Below are positions 34,173 through 42,430 of a DNA stretch of 64,000 nucleotides, one piece after another. How positions within the stretch are numbered: the stretch's first letter is position 1; each line of letters starts with the position of its first letter. The notes under the pieces are model-generated. The model did not search any database. It saw only the letters and a program-made list of their open reading frames with translations, and had not been told where the DNA came from. This DNA is from an uncultured Robinsoniella sp. (GTDB taxonomy: Bacteria > Bacillota > Clostridia > Lachnospirales > Lachnospiraceae): positions 48,780 to 112,779 of the forward strand of contig UQCR01000006.1 of the NCBI GenBank assembly GCA_900539655.1. The letters are read 5' to 3'. Both the position numbers and the translations under genes were made by a program.

Positions 34173-35471
34173 TTATAATTTATGGGTAGCTTTGTCTTTT
34201 TCGACTGGTGGTAAAACAATTTTTAGAGTAAACATTCCACTTTTTGCTGTAAAGGAGTAGTAACCATTATGTTTTTTTGTAATGAGCGCTATACTTTTTG
34301 TGCCGAAACCATGTCCGTTGTTTTTACATTGGGGTATACCATTTTTCATGTTAACATTTCCGCTATAGTTGTTTTCTATTAGAATTAAAAGATTATTTTT
34401 ATGAAAATGACAATTTATACGAACTATTCTAAGTGATCCTTCCATTTTTGCAGCAGCTGTTATAGCATTTTCAAGACCATTGCTGAGTATACAACAAAGC
34501 TCTGTATCAGGAAGTGTTATAATTTGTTGTAAATCTACATCCACACAAAGATTTACATGACTCAATGATGCCTTTGCAGCAAATGAGGATAAAATCAAAT
34601 TGACAGTTTCGTTCCGACAGTATCGAATGGGCGTTATAGCGTCTATGCTACATTGAGCATTTGCAATAAATTCTTTTAACTTTTCTAGATTTCCATCGGA
34701 TACAAACGCATTCAGAAGAGTAATGTGGTGCCTCATATCATGACGATAAGTTAATGTTAGCTCGTGCATGGTTTTCAACTGATCAAAGTGTAGTTGCGCA
34801 TACTCAAGTTGCATAATGAGCATACCTTTTTCATTTTGTAGTAGTTGCATATCCTGACTATTTTCCATAATATTTATTAATAAAAAGTATACGCCTAAAG
34901 CACTTAAAAATAGAATTACGCGAAATGGTGTCAGTGTAGAATTCAGTCTATACGTTCCCATTGAATAATTGAGTATGTTGTAGCCAATTGGAATGGAGCA
35001 AAAACGAAGAATATCTTTTGTATCCAAATTTTCCATAACAAAGTTAATTCTTATAACTAGATAACGCCGTATTATAATCACTGAGATATAAGAGGTAAGG
35101 ATTTCCGGTATAATAAGCCATAACATAGAGTATTTGTTTAATTCATTTAGCAGCGTATATGTAAGAGACAATGGGTATGTAAGAAAAATAGCAGTTAGTA
35201 ATACAAAAAATATTTTTGACAAACCAAGAAAAGAAACTTTGTTAAAAATAATAATAATGGGCATATGAATTAAAAGAGGATAAAGTGTAGGAAATAACTT
35301 TTTAAATGTTAAAACAAAAAATATATTAGATATTACAACTACAGACATTGCAATAAAATAAATAAGCCTTTTTTTAGATGTTAACTGTAATGGATTTATA
35401 CCCAGAAGAAGTGTCATGATAATGATTGCATATATTAAAATTATAATTGAAAAAATTATATAATAGAACAT
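34173..35471 (-). CDS. AgrC/VirS-like GHKL sensor histidine kinase
   Basis: Six or so hydrophobic helices fill the first ~205 residues. Next come a coiled segment and the phosphoacceptor in YRHDMRHH (His near residue 244), then an N box CCILSNGLENAI and a final HGFGTKSI G box. This is the HPK10 class that pairs with LytTR regulators and usually senses cyclic peptides or bacteriocin pheromones. No agrB or agrD gene is adjacent, so its ligand must come from elsewhere. ATG 35471 is preferred over TTG 35477 for spacing from AGAGG; the gene overlaps the regulator stop. Confidence 0.88.
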   Translation of the reverse strand: MFYYIIFSIIILIYAIIIMTLLLGINPLQLTSKKRLIYFIAMSVVVISNIFFVLTFKKLFPTLYPLLIHMPIIIIFNKVSFLGLSKIFFVLLTAIFLTYPLSLTYTLLNELNKYSMLWLIIPEILTSYISVIIIRRYLVIRINFVMENLDTKDILRFCSIPIGYNILNYSMGTYRLNSTLTPFRVILFLSALGVYFLLINIMENSQDMQLLQNEKGMLIMQLEYAQLHFDQLKTMHELTLTYRHDMRHHITLLNAFVSDGNLEKLKEFIANAQCSIDAITPIRYCRNETVNLILSSFAAKASLSHVNLCVDVDLQQIITLPDTELCCILSNGLENAITAAAKMEGSLRIVRINCHFHKNNLLILIENNYSGNVNMKNGIPQCKNNGHGFGTKSIALITKKHNGYYSFTAKSGMFTLKIVLPPVEKDKATHKL

Positions 35472-35473
35472 CG

Positions 35474-36193
35474 TCAAATTTCCTCTTCCTGAAATATGAG
35501 TTTCAAATATGCTTCTCTAACCTTTGCATAGAGTAGACGTGATATGGGTATTGTTATGCCGTCATGCGTTATAAGATCTCTGGAAGTAAGTATGTTTATT
35601 TGCCAAAGGTTAACAATATAAGAACGATGTACCTTAAAAAACTCTGGACGGCACAAAAGTTTATCCGCGACATCTGAAAGAGATGCGTTTACTACCTGTA
35701 CTTCAGCGTATAATATATGAAAATATAATTTTTTATTAATTACTTCAACATAAGAGAGATTTGAAAATAATATATGTACTATGCTCTTTTGCGTTTTGAG
35801 GGTAATTCCTTCCTGAATTTTTTGTTCCTCTGATCGTAATGTATCAAGCAATAAATAAAGCCTATTTTGAGTGGCAGGTTTTAGAATATAATCATATGCC
35901 TTTACTGTATAGCTTTCTATGGCAAATTCGGGAGAGCATGTAAGAAAAACTATTTTTACACTTTTATTATATTGACGTATTTCTTTTGCGGCTTGGATCC
36001 CGTCTAATCCTGGCATCAGTATATCTAATAAAAATAAATCATATTCAGTATTTTTCATAGTGGATAGAAGTTCTAATGCACTTTGAAAGGTTTTATATAT
36101 AATAGATACATTCTTCTCTATTCGATAATGATCTAAAAAGAGCGAAATTCTAGAAAGCTCGGTATAATCGTCATCACATATCACAATTTTCAA
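35474..36193 (-). CDS. AgrA/VirR-like LytTR response regulator
   Basis: The receiver domain has ICDDD and phospho-Asp57 (LFLLDILMPGLDG). A C-terminal LytTR DNA-binding domain covers about residues 135-235, with FFKVHRSYIVNLWQI and IPISRLLYAKVREAY. LytTR proteins bind pairs of 9-10 bp direct repeats about two helical turns apart, and such a pair lies just upstream at 36272-36306. It is transcribed ahead of the kinase and divergent to a tyrosine recombinase, so it may control itself, the recombinase or both (inference). Confidence 0.9.
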   Translation of the reverse strand: MKIVICDDDYTELSRISLFLDHYRIEKNVSIIYKTFQSALELLSTMKNTEYDLFLLDILMPGLDGIQAAKEIRQYNKSVKIVFLTCSPEFAIESYTVKAYDYILKPATQNRLYLLLDTLRSEEQKIQEGITLKTQKSIVHILFSNLSYVEVINKKLYFHILYAEVQVVNASLSDVADKLLCRPEFFKVHRSYIVNLWQINILTSRDLITHDGITIPISRLLYAKVREAYLKLIFQEEEI

Positions 36194-36271
36194 AATTCAT
36201 ACCTCCATTAGAGTACAATCTTTATATATAAATAGAATATCATATATTTTTCGATTTTTCCAGTCTGCATT

Positions 36272-36306
36272 TACATTTCAGGTAGTATTATTATACATTT
36301 CAGGTA
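36272..36306 (+). promoter_or_regulatory. Perfect 13-bp direct repeats, probable LytTR binding site
   Basis: TACATTTCAGGTA occurs at 36272-36284 and again, unchanged, at 36294-36306, a 22-bp period. The core ACATTTCAG matches 7 of 9 bases of the staphylococcal AgrA box ACAGTTAAG, and the 13-bp gap between cores equals that of an AgrA site. A possible -10, TATGAT (36331-36336), follows toward the recombinase, with a poor -35. The whole gap 36194-36458 is AT-rich and otherwise unremarkable. Confidence 0.7.
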
Positions 36307-36473
36307 AGTTTTTTCTAATATATACCAAATTATGATATCCTCTTACTAATTTCTCGTTACTTAATTAGACTTTTTTAAAGGTCATTAAAATTATCAGAAA
36401 TTTTCAATATATCTTCATATCATATAGCAGATAATTATTACATAATAAAATAAAAAACATGGAGGTTAAAATA

Positions 36474-37316
36474 GTGTCGTTAAATATCATGTCTAAAGAT
36501 GCCACAATAGAATTTAGAAATTGTTTAAAAAAAGAGGAAAAAAGTGCAATAACAATAGAAAAATACATCAGAGATATTCAAAAATTCAATAAATTTATTT
36601 CTGAAAAAGAAATTACCAGAGAATTAGTTATATCTTACAAAAATTATTTAAAGGTCAATTTTGCAGTTGCCAGTGTGAATTCTATGTTAGCAGCGGTTAA
36701 TAAATATTTGAAGTTTTATAACTTAAGTCATTGTTGTGTCAAACAACTTAAAATGCAAAAAAAACCCTATTGCTCTTCTGAACGTGAATTGAATAAAAAC
36801 GAATATATAAGATTGCTAAATACAGCTAAGTCGTGTAATAAGGAAAGAATGTTTGTTATACTTCAGACACTTGCCGGTACTGGTATTCGAATATCAGAAT
36901 TAAAGTATTTTAAAGTAGAGCAGATTAGACTAGGAGAAATTTACGTTTCCAGTAAGAATAAGATTAGGGTAATTATGATTCCAAAGAAATTAAAGAAAAT
37001 GATATTAAGCTATGCCAAGAAAGAAGGTATAAGAGAAGGAGAAATTTTCATAACTAAAAGTGGTAAATCACTTAATCGTAGCAATATATGGAGTGATATG
37101 AAAAAATTGAGTAAAAAAGCAGGTATACCTAAAGAAAAAGTTTTTCCACACAACCTCAGAAAACTATTTGCGAGGAGCTTCTATGACTTAAAAAAAGATA
37201 TTGCTAAGTTAGCAGATGTACTTGGACACAGCAATATTAATACAACCCGTATATATGTAATGACGTCAGGACTTGAACACCAGAGAGATATAAATAAATT
37301 AGGATTAATTTTATAA
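36474..37316 (+). CDS. Tyrosine site-specific recombinase, probable invertase of the adjacent switch
   Basis: A 280-residue XerD/phage-integrase family enzyme with a SAM-like core-binding domain and a catalytic domain. The catalytic residues are all visible: Arg139 (TGIRISELKYF), a Lys in the beta hairpin SSKNKIRV, HNLRK (His226, Arg229), LGHSNI (His252) and the nucleophile Tyr261 (RIYVM). GTG 36474 lies 8 bp after GGAGG; the ATG at 36459 precedes that site. Compact size and the two inverted sites directly downstream fit a local DNA invertase more than a prophage integrase. Confidence 0.88.
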   Translation: MSLNIMSKDATIEFRNCLKKEEKSAITIEKYIRDIQKFNKFISEKEITRELVISYKNYLKVNFAVASVNSMLAAVNKYLKFYNLSHCCVKQLKMQKKPYCSSERELNKNEYIRLLNTAKSCNKERMFVILQTLAGTGIRISELKYFKVEQIRLGEIYVSSKNKIRVIMIPKKLKKMILSYAKKEGIREGEIFITKSGKSLNRSNIWSDMKKLSKKAGIPKEKVFPHNLRKLFARSFYDLKKDIAKLADVLGHSNINTTRIYVMTSGLEHQRDINKLGLIL

Positions 37317-37324
37317 ATAACAAA

Positions 37325-37348
37325 ACTACATAATTACAATTATGTAGT
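37325..37348 (+). repeat. Left inversion site (IRL)
   Basis: A 24-bp site: ACTACATAATT, central AC, then AATTATGTAGT. Its two 11-bp arms are perfect complements, as recombinase binding arms would be, and the central AC gives it a direction. It starts 9 bp after the recombinase stop. Confidence 0.85.
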
Positions 37349-37392
37349 AAAAACTCAAATAAATCTAAATTTCGTCTGTCGGATTCGGTATT

Positions 37393-37421
37393 ATATTAGC
37401 ATGCTTTTGTATAAAATGCAA
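37393..37421 (-). promoter_or_regulatory. Leftward promoter inside the invertible segment
   Basis: On the minus strand: TTGCAT (37421-37416), 17-bp spacer ending in TGC, then TAATAT (37398-37393), an extended -10 promoter. In the present orientation it points into the 3' end of the recombinase gene. Confidence 0.6.
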
Positions 37422-37449
37422 ATACATATTGAAAAAAATGTATTTTTTT
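37420..37449 (+). terminator. Terminator-like hairpin 1 in the invertible segment
   Basis: AAATACAT (37420-37427) pairs with ATGTATTT (37438-37445), then more T. It would stop read-through from the recombinase in this orientation. Confidence 0.45.
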
Positions 37450-37480
37450 CTTTTTCATTTTAATTATAAACATCAAAATA

Positions 37481-37517
37481 AGTCCTTTGCGTATTTTTTT
37501 GTAAAAGACTTTTTTTG
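37481..37517 (+). terminator. Terminator-like hairpin 2 in the invertible segment
   Basis: AGTCCTTT (37481-37488) pairs with AAAAGACT (37503-37510), one mismatch, followed by a run of six T. Confidence 0.4.
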
Positions 37518-37603
37518 GTATCTAAATATATTCTAATTTTCCTTATAATATACAACAAATTAATATGATACATATTATATCATTTTATTGCTGATTATTT
37601 TTA

Positions 37604-37627
37604 ACTACATAATTGTAATTATGTAAT
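37604..37627 (-). repeat. Right inversion site (IRR)
   Basis: ACTACATAATT, central GT, then AATTATGTAAT: the reverse complement of the left site with a single base difference. The centre GT against AC shows that the two sites are inverted relative to each other. Confidence 0.85.
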
Positions 37628-37706
37628 ATATTGAGGTCGCCATTGATTTTTTATAACAGAAACTGAATAACGTAATAATAGGAGAGGAGATTAAAGCATA
37701 CTAACA

Positions 37707-38423
37707 ATGAATATAACCGGTAAGCGCCAGTATACACGTCTGGAATGGGATGTGTGGTATGAATTAGCAAAAATATATTTTGAGAAAAATCATAATCTTA
37801 GAATACCAGCAAAATATAAATCGGAACAAGGATATCTACTGGGTAGATGGATTGAGAGGCAGAGGGCAGCATACCATGAAAAAGGTGTATATAAAATTGA
37901 CAACAGAAAAATATATCTTTTGAATCGAATAGGAATGGAATGGACGCTTGGTATACGAACTCAGTGGGAGATTTGGTATCAATATTGTTTTAAATATTAT
38001 GAGAAATACAAACATATTGACATACCGAGAGATTATATAGTAAAACATCTGCCGTTGGGGGAATGGATTAGTTATCAAAGAAAAAGATATAAACAGAACA
38101 AACTAAGCATCGAGGAGATAGCGAAATTGGAATGTTTAGGTATTAATTGGCAGATGCGTGTAAGAAGGGAATGGGATGAGTGGTATGAACAAGCAAGTTG
38201 TTATTATCAAATGTATGGAGATCTGGAAGTACCTTTAAATTATATAACGGAATCAGGATGTAAACTGGGCATATGGATAAATGTCCAACGTGAAAAGTAT
38301 AGGGGTACCCGAAAAAATAATCTGGAGGAATACGAGATTAATAAACTAAACCAGATTGGAATGCTGTGGGGTGTCCGAAGTAAGAGGAATACAGAAAAAA
38401 TACTTTTGGAGAAAAGTAGTTAA
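37707..38423 (+). CDS. Protein of three tandem helicase-associated (HA) domains
   Basis: Three repeats of about 70 residues make up nearly the whole protein. Each starts with W[DE][VIE]WY and ends in RIGMEW, CLGINW or QIGMLW, with LGRWI/LGEWI/LGIWI plus QR in the middle. That is the HA domain normally found as C-terminal repeats of certain helicases, where it may bind nucleic acid. No helicase is attached. As first gene after the invertible promoter it may regulate the polysaccharide operon (inference). The ribosome site GAGGAG is 18 bp from the ATG, unusually far. Confidence 0.8.
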   Translation: MNITGKRQYTRLEWDVWYELAKIYFEKNHNLRIPAKYKSEQGYLLGRWIERQRAAYHEKGVYKIDNRKIYLLNRIGMEWTLGIRTQWEIWYQYCFKYYEKYKHIDIPRDYIVKHLPLGEWISYQRKRYKQNKLSIEEIAKLECLGINWQMRVRREWDEWYEQASCYYQMYGDLEVPLNYITESGCKLGIWINVQREKYRGTRKNNLEEYEINKLNQIGMLWGVRSKRNTEKILLEKSS

Positions 38424-38448
38424 ATATTAAAAGAAGGCAGAAAAAGTT

Positions 38449-39870
38449 ATGTATCAGAAAAATTTAAATAATTGGATGAAACACCTTGATTTTATAATCA
38501 TTGATTTGATTTGTGTGGAAGCAGCATTAACGATTGCTTTCATTATTAGATATGGAATACAGACATTTTATTTAAAGAATATTTATTTAGGATGGTCAGT
38601 AATATTTATTTTTATAGATGGGCTCATTGCTCTTGCATTTGGCAGTTATCAGGATATTTTAAGAAGGGGTAAGGTCAAGGAAGCGAAAGAAACGCTTCAT
38701 CATACTTCCAGCGTAATGATATGCTTTTTGCTTTATCTATATTTATCAAAGACAATGAGTACGTATTCGCGATCTGTTTACATAACTATGTGGCTTGTCT
38801 TTACAGTTTTAAGTTTTTCTTTTCGCAGTATCAGAAAGCATGCTATTAAAAGTGGAAGCAAGTTTTTAATAAACCAGGGGAAAAGAAACTTGGTTCTGAT
38901 AACGGATAAAAAGAGTGTGAGTAAAATCATTCTTGATTTTCAAAACAGAAGCTTTGGCAATTACTGCATTATTGGCGTCATCATTATGGATGAAGATTTA
39001 CAGGGGTGTAAGGTACTGGATATTCCGGTTCTGGCAGATTGTAATAACGCTTTGGATTATATGAAAAATGAGTGCATTGATGAAGTGTTCTTTTCATTGA
39101 CGGAACTGGATTCTTTTAAGCCCCTTATTGATGGATGTACTGAAATGGGACTTACCGTTCATATTAATTTAATTCATATACCGGAATTAAAAACTAACCA
39201 GATGGTGGAAAATATAGTGGGTTATACAGTTTTGTCCAGTTCTGTAAATTTGGTGACTACAGGGCAGTTGTTCTGGAAACGGCTGGTGGGTATCTGCGGT
39301 GGCTTGGTGGGATGTCTGATAACATTTGTGATCGGAATGTTTGTAGGTCCCCTGATCTATATCAAGTCTCCGGGACCGGTTTTTTTTTCCCAAATCCGAA
39401 TCGGCAAAAATGGACGTCGATTTCAAATTTACAAATTCCGTTCTATGTATCTGGATGCTGAGAAGAAAAAGAAAGAACTAATGGAACAAAATAACGTGAA
39501 AGACGGATTAATGTTTAAAATGGATCATGACCCCAGAATTATAAAGGGTATCGGTGATTTCATAAGAAAAACCTCGATAGACGAGTTGCCCCAGTTCTGG
39601 AATGTATTAAAAGGAGAGATGAGTCTTGTAGGGACCAGACCTCCGACGCTGGATGAATGGGAAAGGTATCAGCTTCATCATCGAAAAAGAATTGCAATTA
39701 AACCTGGGATTACTGGATTATGGCAGGTTAGTGGCAGGAGTAATATCACAAATTTTGAGGAAATTGTTAAGTTAGATGTGAGATATATCATGGATTGGTC
39801 TTTTTTCATGGATATCAAAATCTTGTTCAAAACCGTATGGGTTGTTTTAAAAAGAGAAGGTTCTTCTTGA
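38449..39870 (+). CDS. Polyprenyl-phosphate sugar-1-phosphate transferase (WbaP/CpsE type), priming enzyme
   Basis: Starts the polysaccharide repeat unit by moving a sugar-1-phosphate from a UDP-sugar to undecaprenyl phosphate at the membrane. Four N-terminal helices and a Rossmann-like soluble region (LVLITDKKSVSKIIL) are followed by a fifth helix. The catalytic domain then has GPVFFSQIRIGKNG, FKFRSMY-like YKFRSMYLDAE, RKTSIDELPQFWNVLKG, MSLVGTRPP and PGITGLWQVSGRS. The length of 473 residues is typical. The sugar specificity (glucose or galactose) cannot be decided here. Confidence 0.92.
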   Translation: MYQKNLNNWMKHLDFIIIDLICVEAALTIAFIIRYGIQTFYLKNIYLGWSVIFIFIDGLIALAFGSYQDILRRGKVKEAKETLHHTSSVMICFLLYLYLSKTMSTYSRSVYITMWLVFTVLSFSFRSIRKHAIKSGSKFLINQGKRNLVLITDKKSVSKIILDFQNRSFGNYCIIGVIIMDEDLQGCKVLDIPVLADCNNALDYMKNECIDEVFFSLTELDSFKPLIDGCTEMGLTVHINLIHIPELKTNQMVENIVGYTVLSSSVNLVTTGQLFWKRLVGICGGLVGCLITFVIGMFVGPLIYIKSPGPVFFSQIRIGKNGRRFQIYKFRSMYLDAEKKKKELMEQNNVKDGLMFKMDHDPRIIKGIGDFIRKTSIDELPQFWNVLKGEMSLVGTRPPTLDEWERYQLHHRKRIAIKPGITGLWQVSGRSNITNFEEIVKLDVRYIMDWSFFMDIKILFKTVWVVLKREGSS

Positions 39871-39876
39871 AAATTT

Positions 39877-41157
39877 ATGAAAGAGAAGATTTTAGATAGT
39901 TTTAATGAATATGAAATGGAGATACAGATGAAGATGAAGTACGAGACTACGAAAGATAACATAAAAAGAAAAAAAATACAGCATGTATTTATCATCGGTT
40001 CCAAAGGGATTCCAGCTAAGTATGGTGGCTTTGAAACCTTTGTGGAGAAGTTGACGAAGTTTAAAAGCTCAGATAAAGTACAATATCATGTGGCGTGTGC
40101 AGCTGAGCCGGAAGATTACAGTTCGAAAGAAGCGCAGTTTACTTACAACAGTGCCAAGTGCTACACAATAAAATGGAAGAAGATAGGTCCGGCAAGAGCC
40201 ATTATATATGATGTGGAAGCTTTACAGTGGGCAATCCGTTATGCCAAAAAGAACCGGATTGAACAGCCTATTTTTTATATATTAGCATGTCGAATCGGTA
40301 TCTTCATTCATTATTTCCAAAAAAAAATAAAAGAGATGGGAGGACTTTTATACATCAATCCGGATGGCCATGAATTTTTGCGTAAAAAGTGGAGTCCTAC
40401 TGTCAGAAAGTATTGGAAATATTCAGAATCACTTATGGTAAAGTATGCTGATCTATTAATCTGTGACAGTATGAGCATTGAAAAATACATACGTTCCGAA
40501 TACAGGCTTTATTGTCCGAATACTACATTTATTGCATATGGTGCAGAAACTGATGAATCAACAGTCTCAGACCAGGATGAAAAACTGGTTCACTGGTATC
40601 AGGATAAAAAATTAAGGTCTGGAGAGTACTATCTGGTTGTGGGAAGATTCGTTCCTGAGAATAATTATGAGATTATGATTCGTGAATTTATGAAGTCTGG
40701 GACTACAAAAGACTTTGCCCTAATAACAAATGTTGGTGATAAATTCCTGGAGGAACTAAAGCAGAAAACAGGATTTGACAAGGATTCCAGAATTAAATTC
40801 GCAGGTACCATGTATGATTCTGAAATTTTAAAAAAGATTCGTGAAAATGCTTTTGGATATTTCCATGGACATGAAGTGGGAGGAACAAATCCAAGTCTTT
40901 TGGAAGCGCTTAGTGCAACCGACTTAAATCTATTGCTGGATGTAGGCTTTAACAGGGAAGTAGGAGAGAACGGGGCTTTATACTGGAACAAAAAGAGTGG
41001 AAATCTTGCCAACTTAATTGATAAGGCTGATCAAATGACTCCTGATCAGATTACGAATATGGGACGGATTGCGAAAAAGAGAATTTCTGACTGGTATAAT
41101 TGGGGATATATTGTGAGTCAATATGAAAAACTTTTTCTTAAGGAAGATGAGAGGTGA
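39877..41157 (+). CDS. Glycosyltransferase, DUF1972/Cps2T-type rhamnosyltransferase-like
   Basis: HVFIIGSKGIPAKYGGFETFVEKL is the hallmark of the DUF1972 glycosyltransferases, which include the beta-1,4-rhamnosyltransferase Cps2T of pneumococcal capsule. A second Rossmann domain of GT4 type follows (YLVVGRFVPENNYEIM, HEVGGTNPSLLEAL). It should add the second sugar to the lipid-linked primer in the cytosol. The start is uncertain: ATG 39877 has no ribosome site, whereas ATG 39928 follows GGAGA by 6 bp and would give a protein closer to the family N-terminus. Confidence 0.85.
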   Translation: MKEKILDSFNEYEMEIQMKMKYETTKDNIKRKKIQHVFIIGSKGIPAKYGGFETFVEKLTKFKSSDKVQYHVACAAEPEDYSSKEAQFTYNSAKCYTIKWKKIGPARAIIYDVEALQWAIRYAKKNRIEQPIFYILACRIGIFIHYFQKKIKEMGGLLYINPDGHEFLRKKWSPTVRKYWKYSESLMVKYADLLICDSMSIEKYIRSEYRLYCPNTTFIAYGAETDESTVSDQDEKLVHWYQDKKLRSGEYYLVVGRFVPENNYEIMIREFMKSGTTKDFALITNVGDKFLEELKQKTGFDKDSRIKFAGTMYDSEILKKIRENAFGYFHGHEVGGTNPSLLEALSATDLNLLLDVGFNREVGENGALYWNKKSGNLANLIDKADQMTPDQITNMGRIAKKRISDWYNWGYIVSQYEKLFLKEDER

Positions 41158-41167
41158 ACACAGATAG

Positions 41168-42430
41168 ATGAAGATATTGCTGATTAATAAATTTCATTAT
41201 ATTAAGGGTGGGTCGGAAACTTATTACTTTGGTCTGGGAAAACTGCTGAAAGAAAAAGGTCATGAGGTGATTTATTTTTCCATGAAAGATGAACTAAACT
41301 TTCCATGCAGTCAGGAGCGTTATTTTGTAGAACATGTGGATTTTAACGATAAAATGAGTAAAATGCAGAAGATACAAACAGGATTGAAAATTTTGTATTC
41401 CCGGGAGGCAAAGAAGAAGATCAGTGAACTGATTGAAAAAGAAAAGCCGGATGTTGTTCATTTGAATTTATTTCAACGGCAACTGACCCATTCTATAATT
41501 GATGCAATAAGAAAATATAATATTCCTATTGTTTATACTGCTCACGATCTGAACTGTGTCTGCCCTAATTATATGATGCTAACTCATGGGAATATTTGTG
41601 AGGAGTGCAAAAGCGGACATTATGGCGCATGTTTTCGTAATCAATGTGTAAAAAACTCCAGTGTAAAAAGTTTTTTATCTGCGGCAGAGGCCTATTTATA
41701 TAAATGGAAAAAGACGTATCAGAAAATAGATCTGATCATAACACCATCTGCTTTTTATAAAAGAAAGATTGAGGAAGCATCTGTTACTTCTACATCAGTG
41801 GTGCATATAAAAAATTTTCTTCCGCCAGGAAGTGTATATCATGCTGAGTTGAGAAATGATTCTTATTTTTTATATTTTGGAAGACTCAGCATTGAAAAAG
41901 GAATAATGACTTTATTAAAAGCCTATCAGATATCAAATCTTCAAAACCCCTTATATTTAGCCGGAAGCGGTAGTATGGAGAAAGAAATCAAGGAGTATAT
42001 ACGGATTAATCATCTGGAAGAAAGGGTAAGACTTTTGGGATTCCAATCAGGAGATGTACTGCACCGGATTATACAGCGGGCGAAATGTATCATTCTTCCT
42101 TCGGAATGGTATGAAAATGGTCCATATACTATTATGGAAGCAATGGCACAGGGAAAACCGGTTATCGTCAGCAGTAACGGAGGATTGCCGGAAATTGTAG
42201 AAAACGGGGCAACTGGATACATAGCAAATCCAGGTGATATAAATAGTCTGTCAGAATGTATGCAGAGAATGGCTAAGCTTTCATCAGATGAATACCGAGG
42301 CATGAGTGAAAAAGCAGTAGCGAATGCAAAAAGGGATTTTGATGCAGATCAGTATTTGAAGAAATTGTTAAAGTACTACGAGCAGGTTAGGAGTTCATAT
42401 GGCAAAAATAGGAGTAGTAACATTACATAA
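41168..42430 (+). CDS. GT4 family glycosyltransferase
   Basis: A two-domain GT-B enzyme. The N-terminus KFHYIKGGSETYYFGLGKLL is the acceptor domain. The C-terminal donor domain has YFGRLSIEKGIMTLLKAY, LAGSGSMEKEI, PSEWYENGPYTIMEAMAQGKPVI and SNGGLPEIV with the E-x7-E motif. An internal Cys cluster (CVCPNYMMLTHGNICEECKSGHYGAC) is seen in a GT4 subgroup common in polysaccharide loci. It probably adds one sugar of the repeat unit. It overlaps the next gene by 32 bp. Confidence 0.88.
   Translation: MKILLINKFHYIKGGSETYYFGLGKLLKEKGHEVIYFSMKDELNFPCSQERYFVEHVDFNDKMSKMQKIQTGLKILYSREAKKKISELIEKEKPDVVHLNLFQRQLTHSIIDAIRKYNIPIVYTAHDLNCVCPNYMMLTHGNICEECKSGHYGACFRNQCVKNSSVKSFLSAAEAYLYKWKKTYQKIDLIITPSAFYKRKIEEASVTSTSVVHIKNFLPPGSVYHAELRNDSYFLYFGRLSIEKGIMTLLKAYQISNLQNPLYLAGSGSMEKEIKEYIRINHLEERVRLLGFQSGDVLHRIIQRAKCIILPSEWYENGPYTIMEAMAQGKPVIVSSNGGLPEIVENGATGYIANPGDINSLSECMQRMAKLSSDEYRGMSEKAVANAKRDFDADQYLKKLLKYYEQVRSSYGKNRSSNIT

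Larger units (their letters stand above)
37349..37603. other. Predicted invertible DNA segment (promoter switch)
   Basis: 255 bp of very AT-rich sequence between two inverted recombination sites. It holds one good promoter facing left (37393-37421), two terminator-like hairpins on the plus strand (37420-37449 and 37481-37517), and only a weak rightward candidate: TATAAT at 37544-37549 with TCTAAA 17 bp before it. After inversion the good promoter would face right, with transcription starting about 140 bp before the gene at 37707. No coding frame is seen in it. Confidence 0.75.

Noticed and set aside
36474..37316. Recombinase as a prophage or integrative-element integrase
   Set aside because: No tRNA, phage, relaxase or excisionase genes are nearby, and its two candidate sites are inverted, close and local.
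37325..37348. The palindrome after the recombinase as a plain transcription terminator
   Set aside because: It has no T run, and a nearly identical copy with the complementary centre lies in inverted orientation 279 bp away. A recombination site explains both better.
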